A stretch of 64,000 nucleotides of DNA, taken from positions 1,736,001-1,800,000 of the forward strand of contig JAHBBC010000004.1 of assembly GCA_019915015.1 (NCBI GenBank), given 5' to 3'. The DNA is from Auriscalpium vulgare (taxonomy: Eukaryota; Basidiomycota; Agaricomycetes; Russulales; Auriscalpiaceae). Below are positions 11,503-21,915 of the stretch, piece by piece. Made by a program: the position numbers and the translations under genes. The notes beneath the pieces were generated by a model. The model was given only the letters and a program-made list of their open reading frames with translations, made no database searches and was not told the DNA's origin. Each line of letters starts with the position of its first letter. The first letter of the stretch is position 1.

Positions 11503-11960
11503 CTATTGCACGGTACAGCACCCGCCGCCTGTCTGCGGCGCGTACGGGTCCTCATTCTTCCCTACGGGGCCCCACACCGACGGCACCTGCGTCGAACAAC
11601 GGCGTGAGCGCGTGCGAGCGAGCGGTTATGGAAGCAGAGAAGCAGCCGCGAGGCAGGCTGGCAGACGGCAGCGGAAGAAGCAGCCCGTGCTCGACAAAGG
11701 AGCGCCGCGGCTAGCCCAACGCCGGCCGCAGCCCACAACGGCAACCGCGCACCCCCGCGCGCCGGGGAGAAGGGGGAGGGGGAGGGAGGAAGGGAACGCA
11801 CGAGGTGGTCCTTCGTTGTCTTGCAGTAGCGGATGAGGCTCGCGCTCGCCTCGCTGACGCGTATGCGCGGGCGCGCGAGGTCCTCGCGCAGGCGCTGGTT
11901 GTGCTCGAGCAGGCGGCGCAGCTTCAGCTCGCTCATGCTCTGTTTCGGCCGCGACGACAT
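11503..11960 (-). CDS. Heterotrimeric G-protein gamma subunit, paralog 2
   Basis: Exons 11960-11802 and 11586-11503 encode 80 residues. The protein matches paralog 1 over nearly its whole length ([51 protein letters not shown]). It ends in a different CaaX box, CTVQ, with an additional Cys directly before it. Compared with paralog 1, the first intron is absent and the second is longer (215 nt). A C-terminal Q is typically a farnesyl-type CaaX residue, as is M, so both are predicted to be farnesylated. A simple GC-rich repeat lies just upstream of the ATG. Confidence 0.9.
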
Positions 11961-11966
11961 GGCAGT

Positions 11967-12014
11967 AGGCGGGCGGGCGGGCGGGCGGGCGGGCGGGCGG
12001 GCGGGCGGGCGGGG
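11967..12014. repeat. GGGC tetranucleotide microsatellite, ~11 units
   Basis: Uninterrupted gggc units on the + strand, 7 bases upstream of the start codon of G-gamma paralog 2 (which reads the C-rich strand). A second G-rich block of ggggat units lies at ~12103-12128. Runs of three to four G are compatible with quadruplex formation in the 5' UTR or promoter. Confidence 0.85.
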
Positions 12015-12717
12015 TTTTGGTGCGGGCGGGCGGGGAGTGGGTCGCGCTGCGCAGTGAGTCAGCAATCTGCAGCGGCGCGGTGGGAGTGGGGCAGTCGGAC
12101 GGCAGGGATGGGGATGGGGATGGGGATGTGTCGACGGTATATCTGCCTCCCTCCCACGTAAAAGGGCGGACGGACGTACGCACCTAGACTCTAGATCGCG
12201 GGCAGACGGCGACACGACGCTGCGGTGTGCGTTCTGTGCGGACTGCGGTGGACTCGGGGTTGAGGCAAGAAAAGGAGAAGAAATACGGGATAGAAAGGAA
12301 GGAAGGAAGGAGGGAGGATGAAGAGGAGGGATGATGGGAGAAAGTGGGAGGCGGATAATTCTGCTGTTGATGGCGGTCACGCTCTCAGGCCGCACCGGCG
12401 TTTGCCGCCCTCCGTCGCGCGCTGCCCCTGACATATTCAAGTTCTCCTCACCACAACACTCAAGTGTCCTAGCTCTGACTCTGGCTCTCGCTCTCGCTGC
12501 TCTGGCTGGCTACAACTCGCGATGCTCCCTGTTGCCGGCACATCTGCGCCCGCAAGCACTTTCCGAGCTTCCGCGCCGCAGTCAGTAGTCTCATTCCCAG
12601 CGAGACAACCGCAACCGCGATATAACCCGCCTTCCCCGCCTCCCTGTCCCATCCACAAACTCACCCACTAACACCCACCATACCCACCATACCCACCACA
12701 CCCTTATATATTTATCC

Positions 12718-13242
12718 ATGTACACTTGCTTTGCTGCGTCTCTGGTTCTGGTCTGCATCCATGCTGGGTAAGCCGCGCCGCCCGACTCCCTATAACACAC
12801 CGTTAATCCGCCCGCACACAGACATGCCATCGCAGGCCCTGCGCTCAGCAGCCCATCCGCTCTCGCACCCACACCTACAACGCTCGCGCTGCCAGATGCG
12901 ACCATGACCCTCTCCGCGCTCGCCGGCGCCGGCATCCCCCCTCCCCCGGACGCAGACGCGGCCCCGCTACCGCAGACGACGACCCCTGTCGCACCGGATC
13001 CCACCCACTCACTCACCGCACGCGGGCCCCCACCCGTGCCCATGCTCGGCGTCGCGCTCTCGAGCCCCGCCGCGCAGTACGTGCTCCTCACCATCCTCGC
13101 GCTTGCGGGCGTCGCGCTCATCGGCGGGCTATTTGTCGTCGCGCTGGAGGCGTGTGTCTCGCCCGAGGACGACGCGCGCGACGAGGAGGAGCGCGGGGCC
13201 CTGTGTGCGGGTGAGAATGCCGCGTGGAGGGGGAGGTATTAG
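12718..13242 (+). CDS. Small type I membrane protein with signal peptide
   Basis: Exons 12718-12767 and 12822-13242 join in frame to 156 residues. The N-terminus MYTCFAASLVLVCIHAG is a plausible signal peptide. A Pro/Ala/Thr-rich presumably extracellular segment follows, then one hydrophobic helix near residues 108-130 (YVLLTILALAGVALIGGLF) and a short acidic cytoplasmic tail (SPEDDARDEEERG). No domain was recognised. It resembles fungal single-pass wall-stress sensors only in general layout, and no WSC or SKG6 motif was identified. The gene is head-to-head at a distance with G-gamma paralog 2. Confidence 0.65.
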
Positions 13243-13362
13243 TGACCCAGACATCATTGAGAACCACGCTGGTCGTGAAATGTAGCATAGATTACCCACA
13301 CACAATGACAATGATATGATCAAACATACTGCATTGCATGCATGAATACGCAACTATACAAA

Positions 13363-13978
13363 TCATATCGACTCCAAGAACTTGCGCACGCCGGGCTCGT
13401 TCAGCGCGCCGACGAACTGGCTCACAGGCTGCCCGTCCTTGAACGCGACGACGGTCGGTATCGACGAGACCTGGCGAGGATCCATTCAGCTATGGCACAC
13501 ACACGCAGAGCAGGGAGACATGCCTTGAACTGCGCGGCGAGCGCGACCTGCTCGTCGGTGTTCACGGTGACGAGGTCGAGCGGCCGTCCAGAGCCGGAGG
13601 CGACGGTGGGGTCTGCGGTGAGCTGCTCGAGCACGGGCGAGAGCATCTTGCACGGGCCGCACCAGCTGGGACTTACTCAGCACCGGCGAGCAAGGATGTG
13701 GAACGACGCACTCTGCGTAGAAGTCGACGAGCACGACACGCTCATTGCGCGCGGTAGCAGTCGTCACTTTGTCGAATGTCTGTGCGGGATATCGTTATAC
13801 ACGGCGGTGAGCAGCAGGACGTGCGTCATAGCGTCGTGGTGCGCACCTCCTGGCTGGCGTCTAGATAGTGCTCCTGCGCGCGCGCAGACGCCGTGAACGT
13901 GCGCGCGTACGTGCGTGCGGTGTGTGGGCGCGCGAGCGAGAGGCGCGCGAGCGAGAGTAGTCTGAGTGCGGAAGACAT
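13363..13978 (-). CDS. Thioredoxin, probably mitochondrial
   Basis: Exons 13978-13847, 13779-13712, 13665-13524 and 13470-13363 give 149 residues. The first ~40 residues are Arg/Ser/Ala-rich without acids (SSALRLLSLARLSLARPHTA), a typical mitochondrial presequence. The thioredoxin fold follows with VLVDFYADWCGPCKML, whose WCGPC is the redox site, the cis-Pro segment VSSIPTVVAFKDG, and a final helix (VRKFLES). The third intron (13471-13523) begins with GC rather than GT (AAG|GCATGT), the only way to keep the conserved frame. The protein would reduce disulfides in the matrix. Confidence 0.9.
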
Positions 13979-14684
13979 TGCAGGACAACTTAACTTGAAG
14001 AGGACTCGGAGGTATGGCCCGGCGGTGGGCGGGGTGTGGACCCCGATGCGGAGACCGAGGGGGTCTCCGAGGCCGGCCGGTCCGTGGACCATTTCCCCAC
14101 ACGACGGCATCCGGAATTGATCTGGAATCTTTGATTTGATTGCATCTGCCAGCTTGGACCCTCGAGATATGCAGTGAAATTTGTTTTGCGGTCAGCTGCC
14201 AAGGAGCAGAACATCATCGCACCGCCAGGCCTCCCACACGTTGTCGCCGCACGCCAGTCTGCGCCCTGGCCTATCGACCGCGTGCGTGCTTCACGTACAT
14301 CATGCTGCTATCTGCGCCGCAGAATCGCCTCGCCTCGAACCTCGAACAAAGAAATTTGCCGCGGGTACAAGCGGGGACTTCTTTGAAAGGACAAGCCCGT
14401 TGCCATGGCAGCGTTCCCGCGCGCGCTGATTGGGTCTTCCGGTTCCTAGGTCCCCCGCGTATATAAGGCCCCCCCCCGCGCGGCATGCTCCTTATCGTTT
14501 ACGTTCACCCCCGGCCAGCCAGTCTTTCGTTGTTGTCACTTTCCCGAGCAGGGTGCGTCCTCCCCTCCCCCTCCCCCCGTCCCCAGCTCACTGACCATTT
14601 TTTTTTAGTTCTCGATAGTCCATATTCATACCTCAGAATCTCCTGCACTCTTTCAGTCCCAACGCACCACTTAAGACCAGCACA
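13979..14684. promoter_or_regulatory. Divergent promoter region of thioredoxin and cupredoxin
   Basis: No gene seen. A TATA box (TATATAAG) is at 14460-14467 in front of the cupredoxin. A likely 5' UTR intron runs from GTGCGT at ~14551 to a T-rich AG at ~14609. No bound factor can be named. Confidence 0.6.
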
Positions 14685-15414
14685 ATGCGCTTCTCCACCG
14701 CCGCCGCCGCCCTTCTCCCCGTCCTCGCCGTCTCGGCGCAGCAGAACTTCCAGGTCCAGATCGGTGCCAACCAGGGCCTCACGTTCGACCCGCCCACCGT
14801 CACCGCTGCTGTCGGCGACACCATCTCCTTCCTCTTCATGGCCAAGAACCACGTGCGTTTCTCCACCACATGCCCTTCCAGGCCGAATTTTTTGCTGACA
14901 CAGTCCGCCTCATAGACCGTGACGCAGTCCTCGTTCGCCGCGCCGTGCGAGTCCCTCGCCGGCGGCATCGACTCGGGCTTCCAGGCGGTCGCCGCAGGCG
15001 CGACCAGCGTGCCCTCGCTCACCGTCACCGTCAACGCGACCACGCCCCTCTGGTTCTACTGCAAGCAGACCGGGTACGTCCCCATCCCATCCCCTTGCCA
15101 ACCATCCCCCATCACTAACCCCGCTCCTCACCCGCAGTCACTGCGAAAAGGGCATGGTGTTCGCCGTGAACCCGACCGCCGAGAAGTCGTTCGCGATGTT
15201 CCAGGGCGCCGCCAACACGTCGGACCCCACCAGCGGCGCACCCGCAAGCTCTGCCGCCGCCTCCGCCACGTCCGGCGCCGCGTCCGGCACCAGCTCCGGC
15301 TCCACGCCCTCCGCGTCCGCGTCCGGCACGTCAACGCCCAACGGCGCCGCGCGCACCGCCGCGTCCGGCGCGATCCTCGCCGTCGCGGGCCTCGCTGCCG
15401 GCCTCCTGCTGTAA
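14685..15414 (+). CDS. GPI-anchored cupredoxin-like (blue copper) secreted protein
   Basis: Exons 14685-14852, 14916-15073 and 15138-15414 encode 200 residues. The signal peptide is MRFSTAAAALLPVLAVSAQ. One plastocyanin-like domain follows, with a His ligand in MAKNH, then WFYCKQTGHCEKGM supplying Cys, His and Met. These are the type I copper ligands of fungal cupredoxin/extracellular serine-rich proteins. The C-terminal third is Ser/Thr/Ala-rich and ends in a hydrophobic helix (AVAGLAAGLLL), a GPI-attachment signal. It should sit at the cell surface or wall. Copper binding is inferred from ligands only. Confidence 0.9.
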
Positions 15415-16613
15415 TTCACCGTCGACGGATGGGATGGGACACTGGTTTTGGGATACCCGGGTGCTAATGGGCGCTGTGACGCCCCGTTGCTGGATGCCCT
15501 CATTTATTTCTGTGGTATATTATGATAGCTGGGCTATGTAGTGACAATGCATTGGCTACGCTTTGGCTCGACCAAGTATCATTGTGTGAGGGTGATGTTC
15601 TGTAGGGGTCTGAGTCGTCAGTCGTCGGTCGTCGTAGGTTGATGTTCGTTGACGTGGGATTTTTGATGCGGGCATGTCGGGTTGCTCGTCGCAATTTCTT
15701 GCCTTGATCTTGCCTGCGGTCAGAACGAGCTCGAGAACGTTCCTCGTCTCCGTAGCTCACAAGACCTCGGGAATTCGAAGACAACACTGATCAGTTGATG
15801 GTCGCCCCTGCCCAGTGTCGGACGAGATCACATCCCGTGTGGCCAGGCCCTTCCGACTGCATACAGCTGCATACGTACACCCAGCAACATCTCCACCAAC
15901 CAACCACCAGCACAGTAGTCGCCAAGGACTCTACGTAGTGGCGGAACGACTGTATTCCTCTGTATTGCGCGCAAGGTCGGCAACGAAGACTAGTACTCTA
16001 CATAGTCGCACCCGCTACCCCTATCTTATTCGTCGACGGGTAGGTGTGCTATGTTACAATGCTATGTACTGTACCACCACTTCCAGCATATTCCCACCAC
16101 AACCCACGCGCTCCGAGTTGATGACTGCCTGTGACTGCCTTGCTGATGCCAACTTCAACCAACTCGCAGCGCATGCAATCTGCCGCCGACATATCTCATC
16201 TCTCTTGGGCCCTACACATCAATCATTCGACTCTATCTCCAGGCGGCGCCATAGACCAGATACCTCGACTATGGAGCTGGGCCGGATCAATCAACGCACA
16301 TGGTCCTCGAGGGCCCTGGGCCCGCTCAAGTCTGCGGTCCACAGAGCCGCAGGAGCCTCAGGGATTGATATATATATATTGTGCCAACCAGCTAGAGGCC
16401 GGTAGGGAAAACAATCAAGGCTTTTGTACTGTACACAGACCATCGTTGAGGTGTGATTCAAGAGAACTTCAAAGAAGCAAGTGAATGATGTGCCCCTTGA
16501 GCAACATCCTTACGTCGTCACCGTGACGCTCGGCCGGTCACAAATATGTCACCATACGTCCGAGTCACACCGACACGCTCACTCCGCCGTTTGGGCGACA
16601 TCGTCCTCTGACC
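15415..16613. other. Intergenic, repeat-bearing, no gene supported
   Basis: Contains the dispersed repeat at 15938-15992 and a short TA run at ~16364-16379. A 196-codon open frame on the + strand spans 15815-16405 but has no recognisable domain, biased low-complexity composition and no splice context, so it is not annotated. The end holds the promoter of the myotubularin gene. Confidence 0.5.
15938..15992 (+). repeat. Dispersed ~45-55 bp repeat, copy 2
   Basis: Reads gtggcggaacgactgt, a short insertion, then gcgcaaggtcggcaacg and aagactag. Same family as the copy at 378-423 in the opposite orientation. Confidence 0.55.
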
Positions 16614-19541
16614 ATGGACGCCATCCGAATATCCAAGGTGCGGTGCTCAACACGCGCGAGATATCAATGCGCTTATGGCTTCGTTAGGTCTTGAATGTGC
16701 TCTGCAGCCGATCGGGCAAGAGCTCTCTGGGTACACTCCACTTAACTGCTCACCATCTCATCTTCTCATACCAGGATGGCGGCGAGGAGGAGATGTGGGT
16801 GAGTGACCTTTGCCTTCTCGATTCATGTGGTTTACTTCGATGGCTCAGGTTCCGTACCCCTTGATCAATCTCGTTACGCGTCTGCCGCAAACGCTCAGCG
16901 GCCAATGTCCCATTACCTTCCGGTGTCGCACCTTCGAGACTTTCTCGCTCTCCTTCGAAAAAGACACAGAGGCGGGGGATGTGTTTGACAGTGTCAAGGA
17001 GCTGACTGTCACTAGTACGCACGCCCCGTCTCCTCCGTGCACAGCTCTGACCCCCCAATCTTAGCCTCCGTTTCCCAGTTGTACGCGTTCTTCTACGTTC
17101 CGAATCCCCCGCTGACGGCCACGGGCGGGTGGACGCTCTACTCTCCGCGCGAGGAGTTTGGGCGCATGGGCGTGGGCACGCGCTCAAAAGCATGGCGCTT
17201 CACTGATATAAACAAAGACTACGCCGTACGCTGCTCGTCTCCCTCCGCGCCAAAGATATTCATATGAAATGCAGTATACAGTTCTCTCCAACATATCCAT
17301 CGCGGCTTGTTGTGCCGACGAGGATCAGTGACGCTACGCTGCAGTATGCGGTGAAGTACCGGAGTAAGGGTCGAATACCCGCGTTGACCTACCTACATTG
17401 GTCTAACTACGTGAGTGACCAATTTCCTTCAGTCTGCAGTTGCTGACTATCCGCAGGGGAGCATTACGCGCTCTAGCCAGCCTATGGTCGGCTTAACGAA
17501 CGCCCGCTCAATCCAAGACGAGAAGCTCGTCGAAGCCATCTTCCTGTCTCACACCGCGCCCGACTCGCGCGCCACGTCCGGCCCCGTCTTTGGAGCCACC
17601 ACAACGAACCTTATTGTCGACGCGCGGCCGACAACCAATGCCATGGCGAATACTGCCAAGGGCGCGGGCACCGAGAACATGGACCACTACAAGGACTGCA
17701 GAAAGGCGTACCTTGGCATAGACCACATCCACGCCATGCGCGAGTCGCTCGGCAGAGTCGTGGAGGCGCTGCGCGAGTCGGAGGCTCTCGCTTCGAGCGT
17801 TGCAGGCGACATTCCGGGTACGACGGCGGTCACGCTGCCCGTCGACCGGCAGGCTCTGCGCCGCTCGGGTTGGCTGCGGCACCTTGTGGGCATTCTGGAG
17901 GGCTCGGTGGTCATCGTGCGCAACGTGCACATCAATTCGTCCCACGTGCTCATCCACTGCTCGGATGGATGGGACCGCACGTCGCAGCTATCCGCCGTCG
18001 CGCAGTTGTGCCTCGACCCATACTACCGCACCGTGCGCGGGTTCCAGGTGCTTGTCGAGAAGGACTGGCTCAGCTTTGGGCACAAATACCTTGACCGGTG
18101 TGGGCACCTCTCCTCAGAGAAGTTTTTCCTGTCGCCAGCCGAGGGCGCCGGTGCCGGCGGAGGCGCGGAGGCTGCTCAGGCATTCCTGGCGTCAGTGCAG
18201 AACCGCTTCGCGTCGAACCACCACATCAAGGAGACGAGCCCCGTGTTCCACCAGTTTCTCGAGGTCGTGCGCAACATCCAGCGGCAGTTCCCCGAGCGGT
18301 TCGAGTTCGACGAGCGGTTCCTACGCGAGCTGCATTATCACCTCTACTCGTGCCAGTTCGGTTCCTTCCTGTTCAACACTGAGCGCGAGCGTCGCGCGGG
18401 TGAGCCGTCGGCGTACGAGCGCACAACTTCCGTGTGGGACTATCTCAACTCGGCCCCGCGCGCGGAGAAATATTTGAATCCGTCCTACAAACCCGAGCTG
18501 GACGACCCCGACAGCCGCGCGCCCAAGGCAGACCAGGGCGTACTCATGCCCAATCCGAAGGACATGCGCTTTTGGCACGAGCTGTACGGGCGCGGAGATG
18601 AGGAGATGAATGGCAGGTTCGTCGCTGCGCCATTGCCAGGACCGGAGGTGGTGGCGCCGATTGAAAACGCGGAAGACGACCCCGCCATCATGCGCCCCGT
18701 GACGCCGACTTCACACCCTGCGACGCCGCCCGTCGTTTCCCCGCCGCCGTCCGCCGCGCCGTCTGCGTCCAACAGCATTTTCGACCTCAGCACGCCCGCG
18801 CGCACTGCGAGCCCGCTTTCTGCGTCCCCGTCGGAGCGGCTGCCCTCGCCCCGCCCGCCGCCCTCACCTAGCCGCGCACGCCAGCCAGCGGCGGGGCGCC
18901 CGACAGACCTGTTCGGTGCGTCTGGTGGGGGGATGAAGTCGGTGTGGGGAAAGCTGTCGTCGGGCGCGGGCGCGGCGTTCTCCGTCGTGCAGGACGCGTA
19001 CGGCGGCGTCGCGAAGGACCTGCGCGGGCTGAGCATCGGCGGCGCGGGGGACGCGGGGGACGGTCGCGGGGGTGAACTGCGAGGGAAGGACGAGCTCAGC
19101 GGGTGGGGCGGCGAGCCGGAGGTGGCGCGCCCGAGCCCGTTCGCGGCGGGGACGGTGTCGGCGAACCCGTGGGCGTCCGTGAAGCAGCCCGCGGAGTCGT
19201 CCGCTTCGCTCTTCGCGGACAACCCGTGGAACACGACGCGTGCGGTGCCTCCCCCGCGGTCTGCGCATTCGCCGCTCGGTGACCTCTTCAGCGCTGGGGC
19301 AGGTGTGCAGGAGACGGCGGGCAGCGGGCTGCCCGCCGATCCGACCAATGCGCGCGCCGCGTCAGTCAGAGTGCAGACGCCTCGCAGCACCCTCGGCGCG
19401 GAGGACTTGTTCACAGAGATGCCGTCAGACAGGAGCGTGGTCGACCTGCCTCCAGCCAAGGCGCCCGATACACCGCCGCCTCCCAAGCCGCCCGCCGCGC
19501 CAGGCAAAGATATCGACCCTCTCGGCGTGGGCCTTTGGTAG
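16614..19541 (+). CDS. YMR1: Myotubularin-family phosphoinositide 3-phosphatase
   Basis: Six exons (16614-16637, 16688-16798, 16849-17014, 17065-17225, 17282-17410, 17457-19541) give 891 residues. The N-terminal PH-GRAM domain includes GTLHLTAHHLIFSYQ and PYPLINLVTRLPQ. The phosphatase core has IPALTYLHW and the active-site P-loop CSDGWDRT with catalytic Cys near residue 365, followed by the family signatures GFQVLVEKDWLSFGHKY and SPVFHQFLEVV. It should dephosphorylate PI3P and PI(3,5)P2 on endosomes and vacuoles. The last ~300 residues are Pro/Ser-rich and probably disordered. All catalytic residues are present. Confidence 0.93.
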
Positions 19542-19738
19542 TACGTATTGTCGTGGACAGTGATAAGCGGGCACGCTTTCAATGCGTGCCCCAGGGAGTA
19601 GTATAGAAGTGCTCATGTGTAGGATTTGTAGACATAAACAACCTCGTGCATCGATCTCTGCTTGGGAAATGGGAATGGCCTGAGATGGCGTGATATGTCT
19701 CTGGCCCATTACGTAAGACAATTTTGCTGCAGGAAATT

Positions 19739-19748
19739 TATATAAAAG
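19739..19748 (+). promoter_or_regulatory. TATA box of the S-adenosylmethionine synthetase gene
   Basis: TATATAAAAG lies about 100 bases upstream of the ATG, followed by a C/T-rich tract typical of highly expressed fungal genes. Confidence 0.6.
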
Positions 19749-19845
19749 TTCGGGTCGTGTCACCGCGATTTCTTCCCAACTCCCCAGAGCGTCTCCCACT
19801 CTTTCTCTCTTCCCCGACCCCGTACTCTCCTCATATACGTCAACG

Positions 19846-21338
19846 ATGTCACCCGTGCACGCTGCGCTGGCGCCAGGCCACTTCCTGTTCACCTCTGAGT
19901 CCGTTGGCGAGGGTCACCCTGGTACGCGCTGTATGCAAAGTCACCTCTGCTACGTGTGCTCATAGACAACGCAGATAAGATTTGTGACCAGGTTTCGGAT
20001 GCCATCGTGAGTTTCTTAGGCTTTACATGCGTGCATGGGACTGAGGCCTCGTCCCTTATAGCTCGACGCCTGCCTCGAGCAGGATCCGTTCTCCAAGGTC
20101 GCCTGCGAAACCGCGTCCAAGACGGGCATGATCATGGTTTTCGGCGAGATCACGACCAAGGCGCAGCTCGACTACCAGAAGGTCATTCGCAACGCTATCA
20201 AGGAGATCGGGTACGACGACTCGTCCAAGGGCTTCGACTACAAGACGTGCAACATCCTCGTCGCGATCGAGCAGCAGTCGCCCGACATCGCTCAGGGCCT
20301 TGACCACGGCTCGCTCGAGGACCATGGCGCGGGTGACCAGGGCATCATGTTCGGGTACGCGACGGACGAGACGCCGGAGCTCATGCCCCTCACCATCATG
20401 CTTGCGCACAAGCTCAACCTCGCCATGGCCGTCGCGCGCCGTGCCGGCGTGCTCCCGTGGCTCCGCCCCGACTCGAAGACGCAGGTCACCATCGAGTACA
20501 AGAAGGATGGCGGCGCGACGATCCCCCTTCGCGTCGACACCATCGTCATCTCGACGCAGCACGCCGAGGAAATCTCCACGGAGGACCTCCGCAAGGAGAT
20601 CCTGGACAAGATCGTCAAGCAGGTCATCCCTGCGAATCTCCTCGATGACCGGACAATCTACCACGTACGCCGCTGTCCATTTGTCTCGTTGTACAGTTGT
20701 TTGACCCTAGATTGGTCCAGATTCAACCATCTGGTCGCTTCGTTATCGGTGGACCCCAGGGTGATGCTGGTCTGACTGGCCGCAAGATCATCGTTGACAC
20801 GTACGGCGGCTGGGGTGCCCACGGAGGAGGCGCGTTCTCTGGGAAGGACTTCTCCAAGGTCGACCGCTCCGCGGCGTACACCGCGCGGTGGATCGGTGCG
20901 TAAATCCGTATGCCCGAATCCGCACATGGCTGACCTCGTTGCAGCCAAGTCCCTGGTGTCGGCTGGCCTCGCGCGTCGCGCTCTCGTGCAGCTCTCGTAC
21001 GCCATCGGTGTTGCTGAGCCGTTGTCGATCTACGTCGACACGTACAGCACTGGCAAGAAGACCGATGAGGAGCTCGTCGACATCATCCGCAAGAACTGGG
21101 ATCTCCGGCCCGGTGTAATTGGTACGTATCCGTTGCCGTGCCCACAAGAACAGCTGCTAAGTTCGCTCGCAACCTTTAGTCAAGCAACTTGACCTCCAAA
21201 AGCCGATCTACCGCAAGACCGCGTCTTACGGCCACTTTGGTACGCGCCTGCCGCTCTGTCTATCTCCCGCCGCTAACAAGGTGCTTCATAGGTAACCCGG
21301 ACTACAACTGGGAGAAGCCCAAGCAGCTCATCCTCTGA
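19846..21338 (+). CDS. SAM2: S-adenosylmethionine synthetase (methionine adenosyltransferase)
   Basis: Seven exons (19846-19921, 19975-20006, 20062-20664, 20721-20895, 20945-21121, 21180-21239, 21292-21338) give 389 residues, the usual length. Makes AdoMet from methionine and ATP in the cytosol. Hallmarks are [18 protein letters not shown] near the N-terminus (ATP and metal binding), the signature [12 protein letters not shown], the [10 protein letters not shown]-loop-like motif, and a conserved C-terminus [15 protein letters not shown]. The second exon start was chosen at the later AG to retain GHPDKI. The gene symbol follows yeast usage; the paralog identity cannot be told. Confidence 0.97.
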
Positions 21339-21915
21339 GCTTGCCGATAGTTGTTCTCGTGCTCTGAGTTTCAGCGTCACGCCTCATCCGCGCACATCAC
21401 CGGAAGTTCATCCTTCCGCACTATTATTATTATCGCTTGCATCACGTCGTCTCAACAACCATCTGGCAACCTCGCACAGTTCAACTCAGTGCCTCTCACG
21501 CCCCCATTGACCCCACCCCCGCCATCTCATCCGCACTCGTTTGCCATACGATCACCCTGTTACCACTACTGTCTTGGATTATAGACGTCGTCGCACTTTA
21601 CCCTGTATCCTACTACTGCTTTGGAATACACACGCGCTCAACCGCGTAATGAGTTCCCTGATCACGTTGTACACTGCCAGATTGTCGAGTTCATGAATTC
21701 ATGTCCGCCAGTCACGGGCACAACAGGCTACATCGGATCTAGCTGACGAGTTGGCTCTGAAAATTTCCGGAAGTCAATCAGCAGCTACTATGTCTTTCTT
21801 CCGTCCCATCGACCCCCGTCTCACCTAGCAAGACAACCGCACGCACGCCGTCGCCCCGTCGTCGCTGATCGCGACAGCGACCTCGACTCTTGATCGCTGA
21901 TTATAGAATAATAGA
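21339..21915. other. 3' UTR of the SAM synthetase and promoter of the purine gene
   Basis: C/T-rich 3' flank followed by the ADE4 upstream region. No extra gene seen. The first nucleotide of the ADE4 start codon is at 21916, before an intron. Confidence 0.5.

Noticed and set aside
15815..16405. Open frame of 196 codons on the + strand
   Set aside because: Low-complexity composition, no domain, no supporting exons; overlaps a dispersed repeat.
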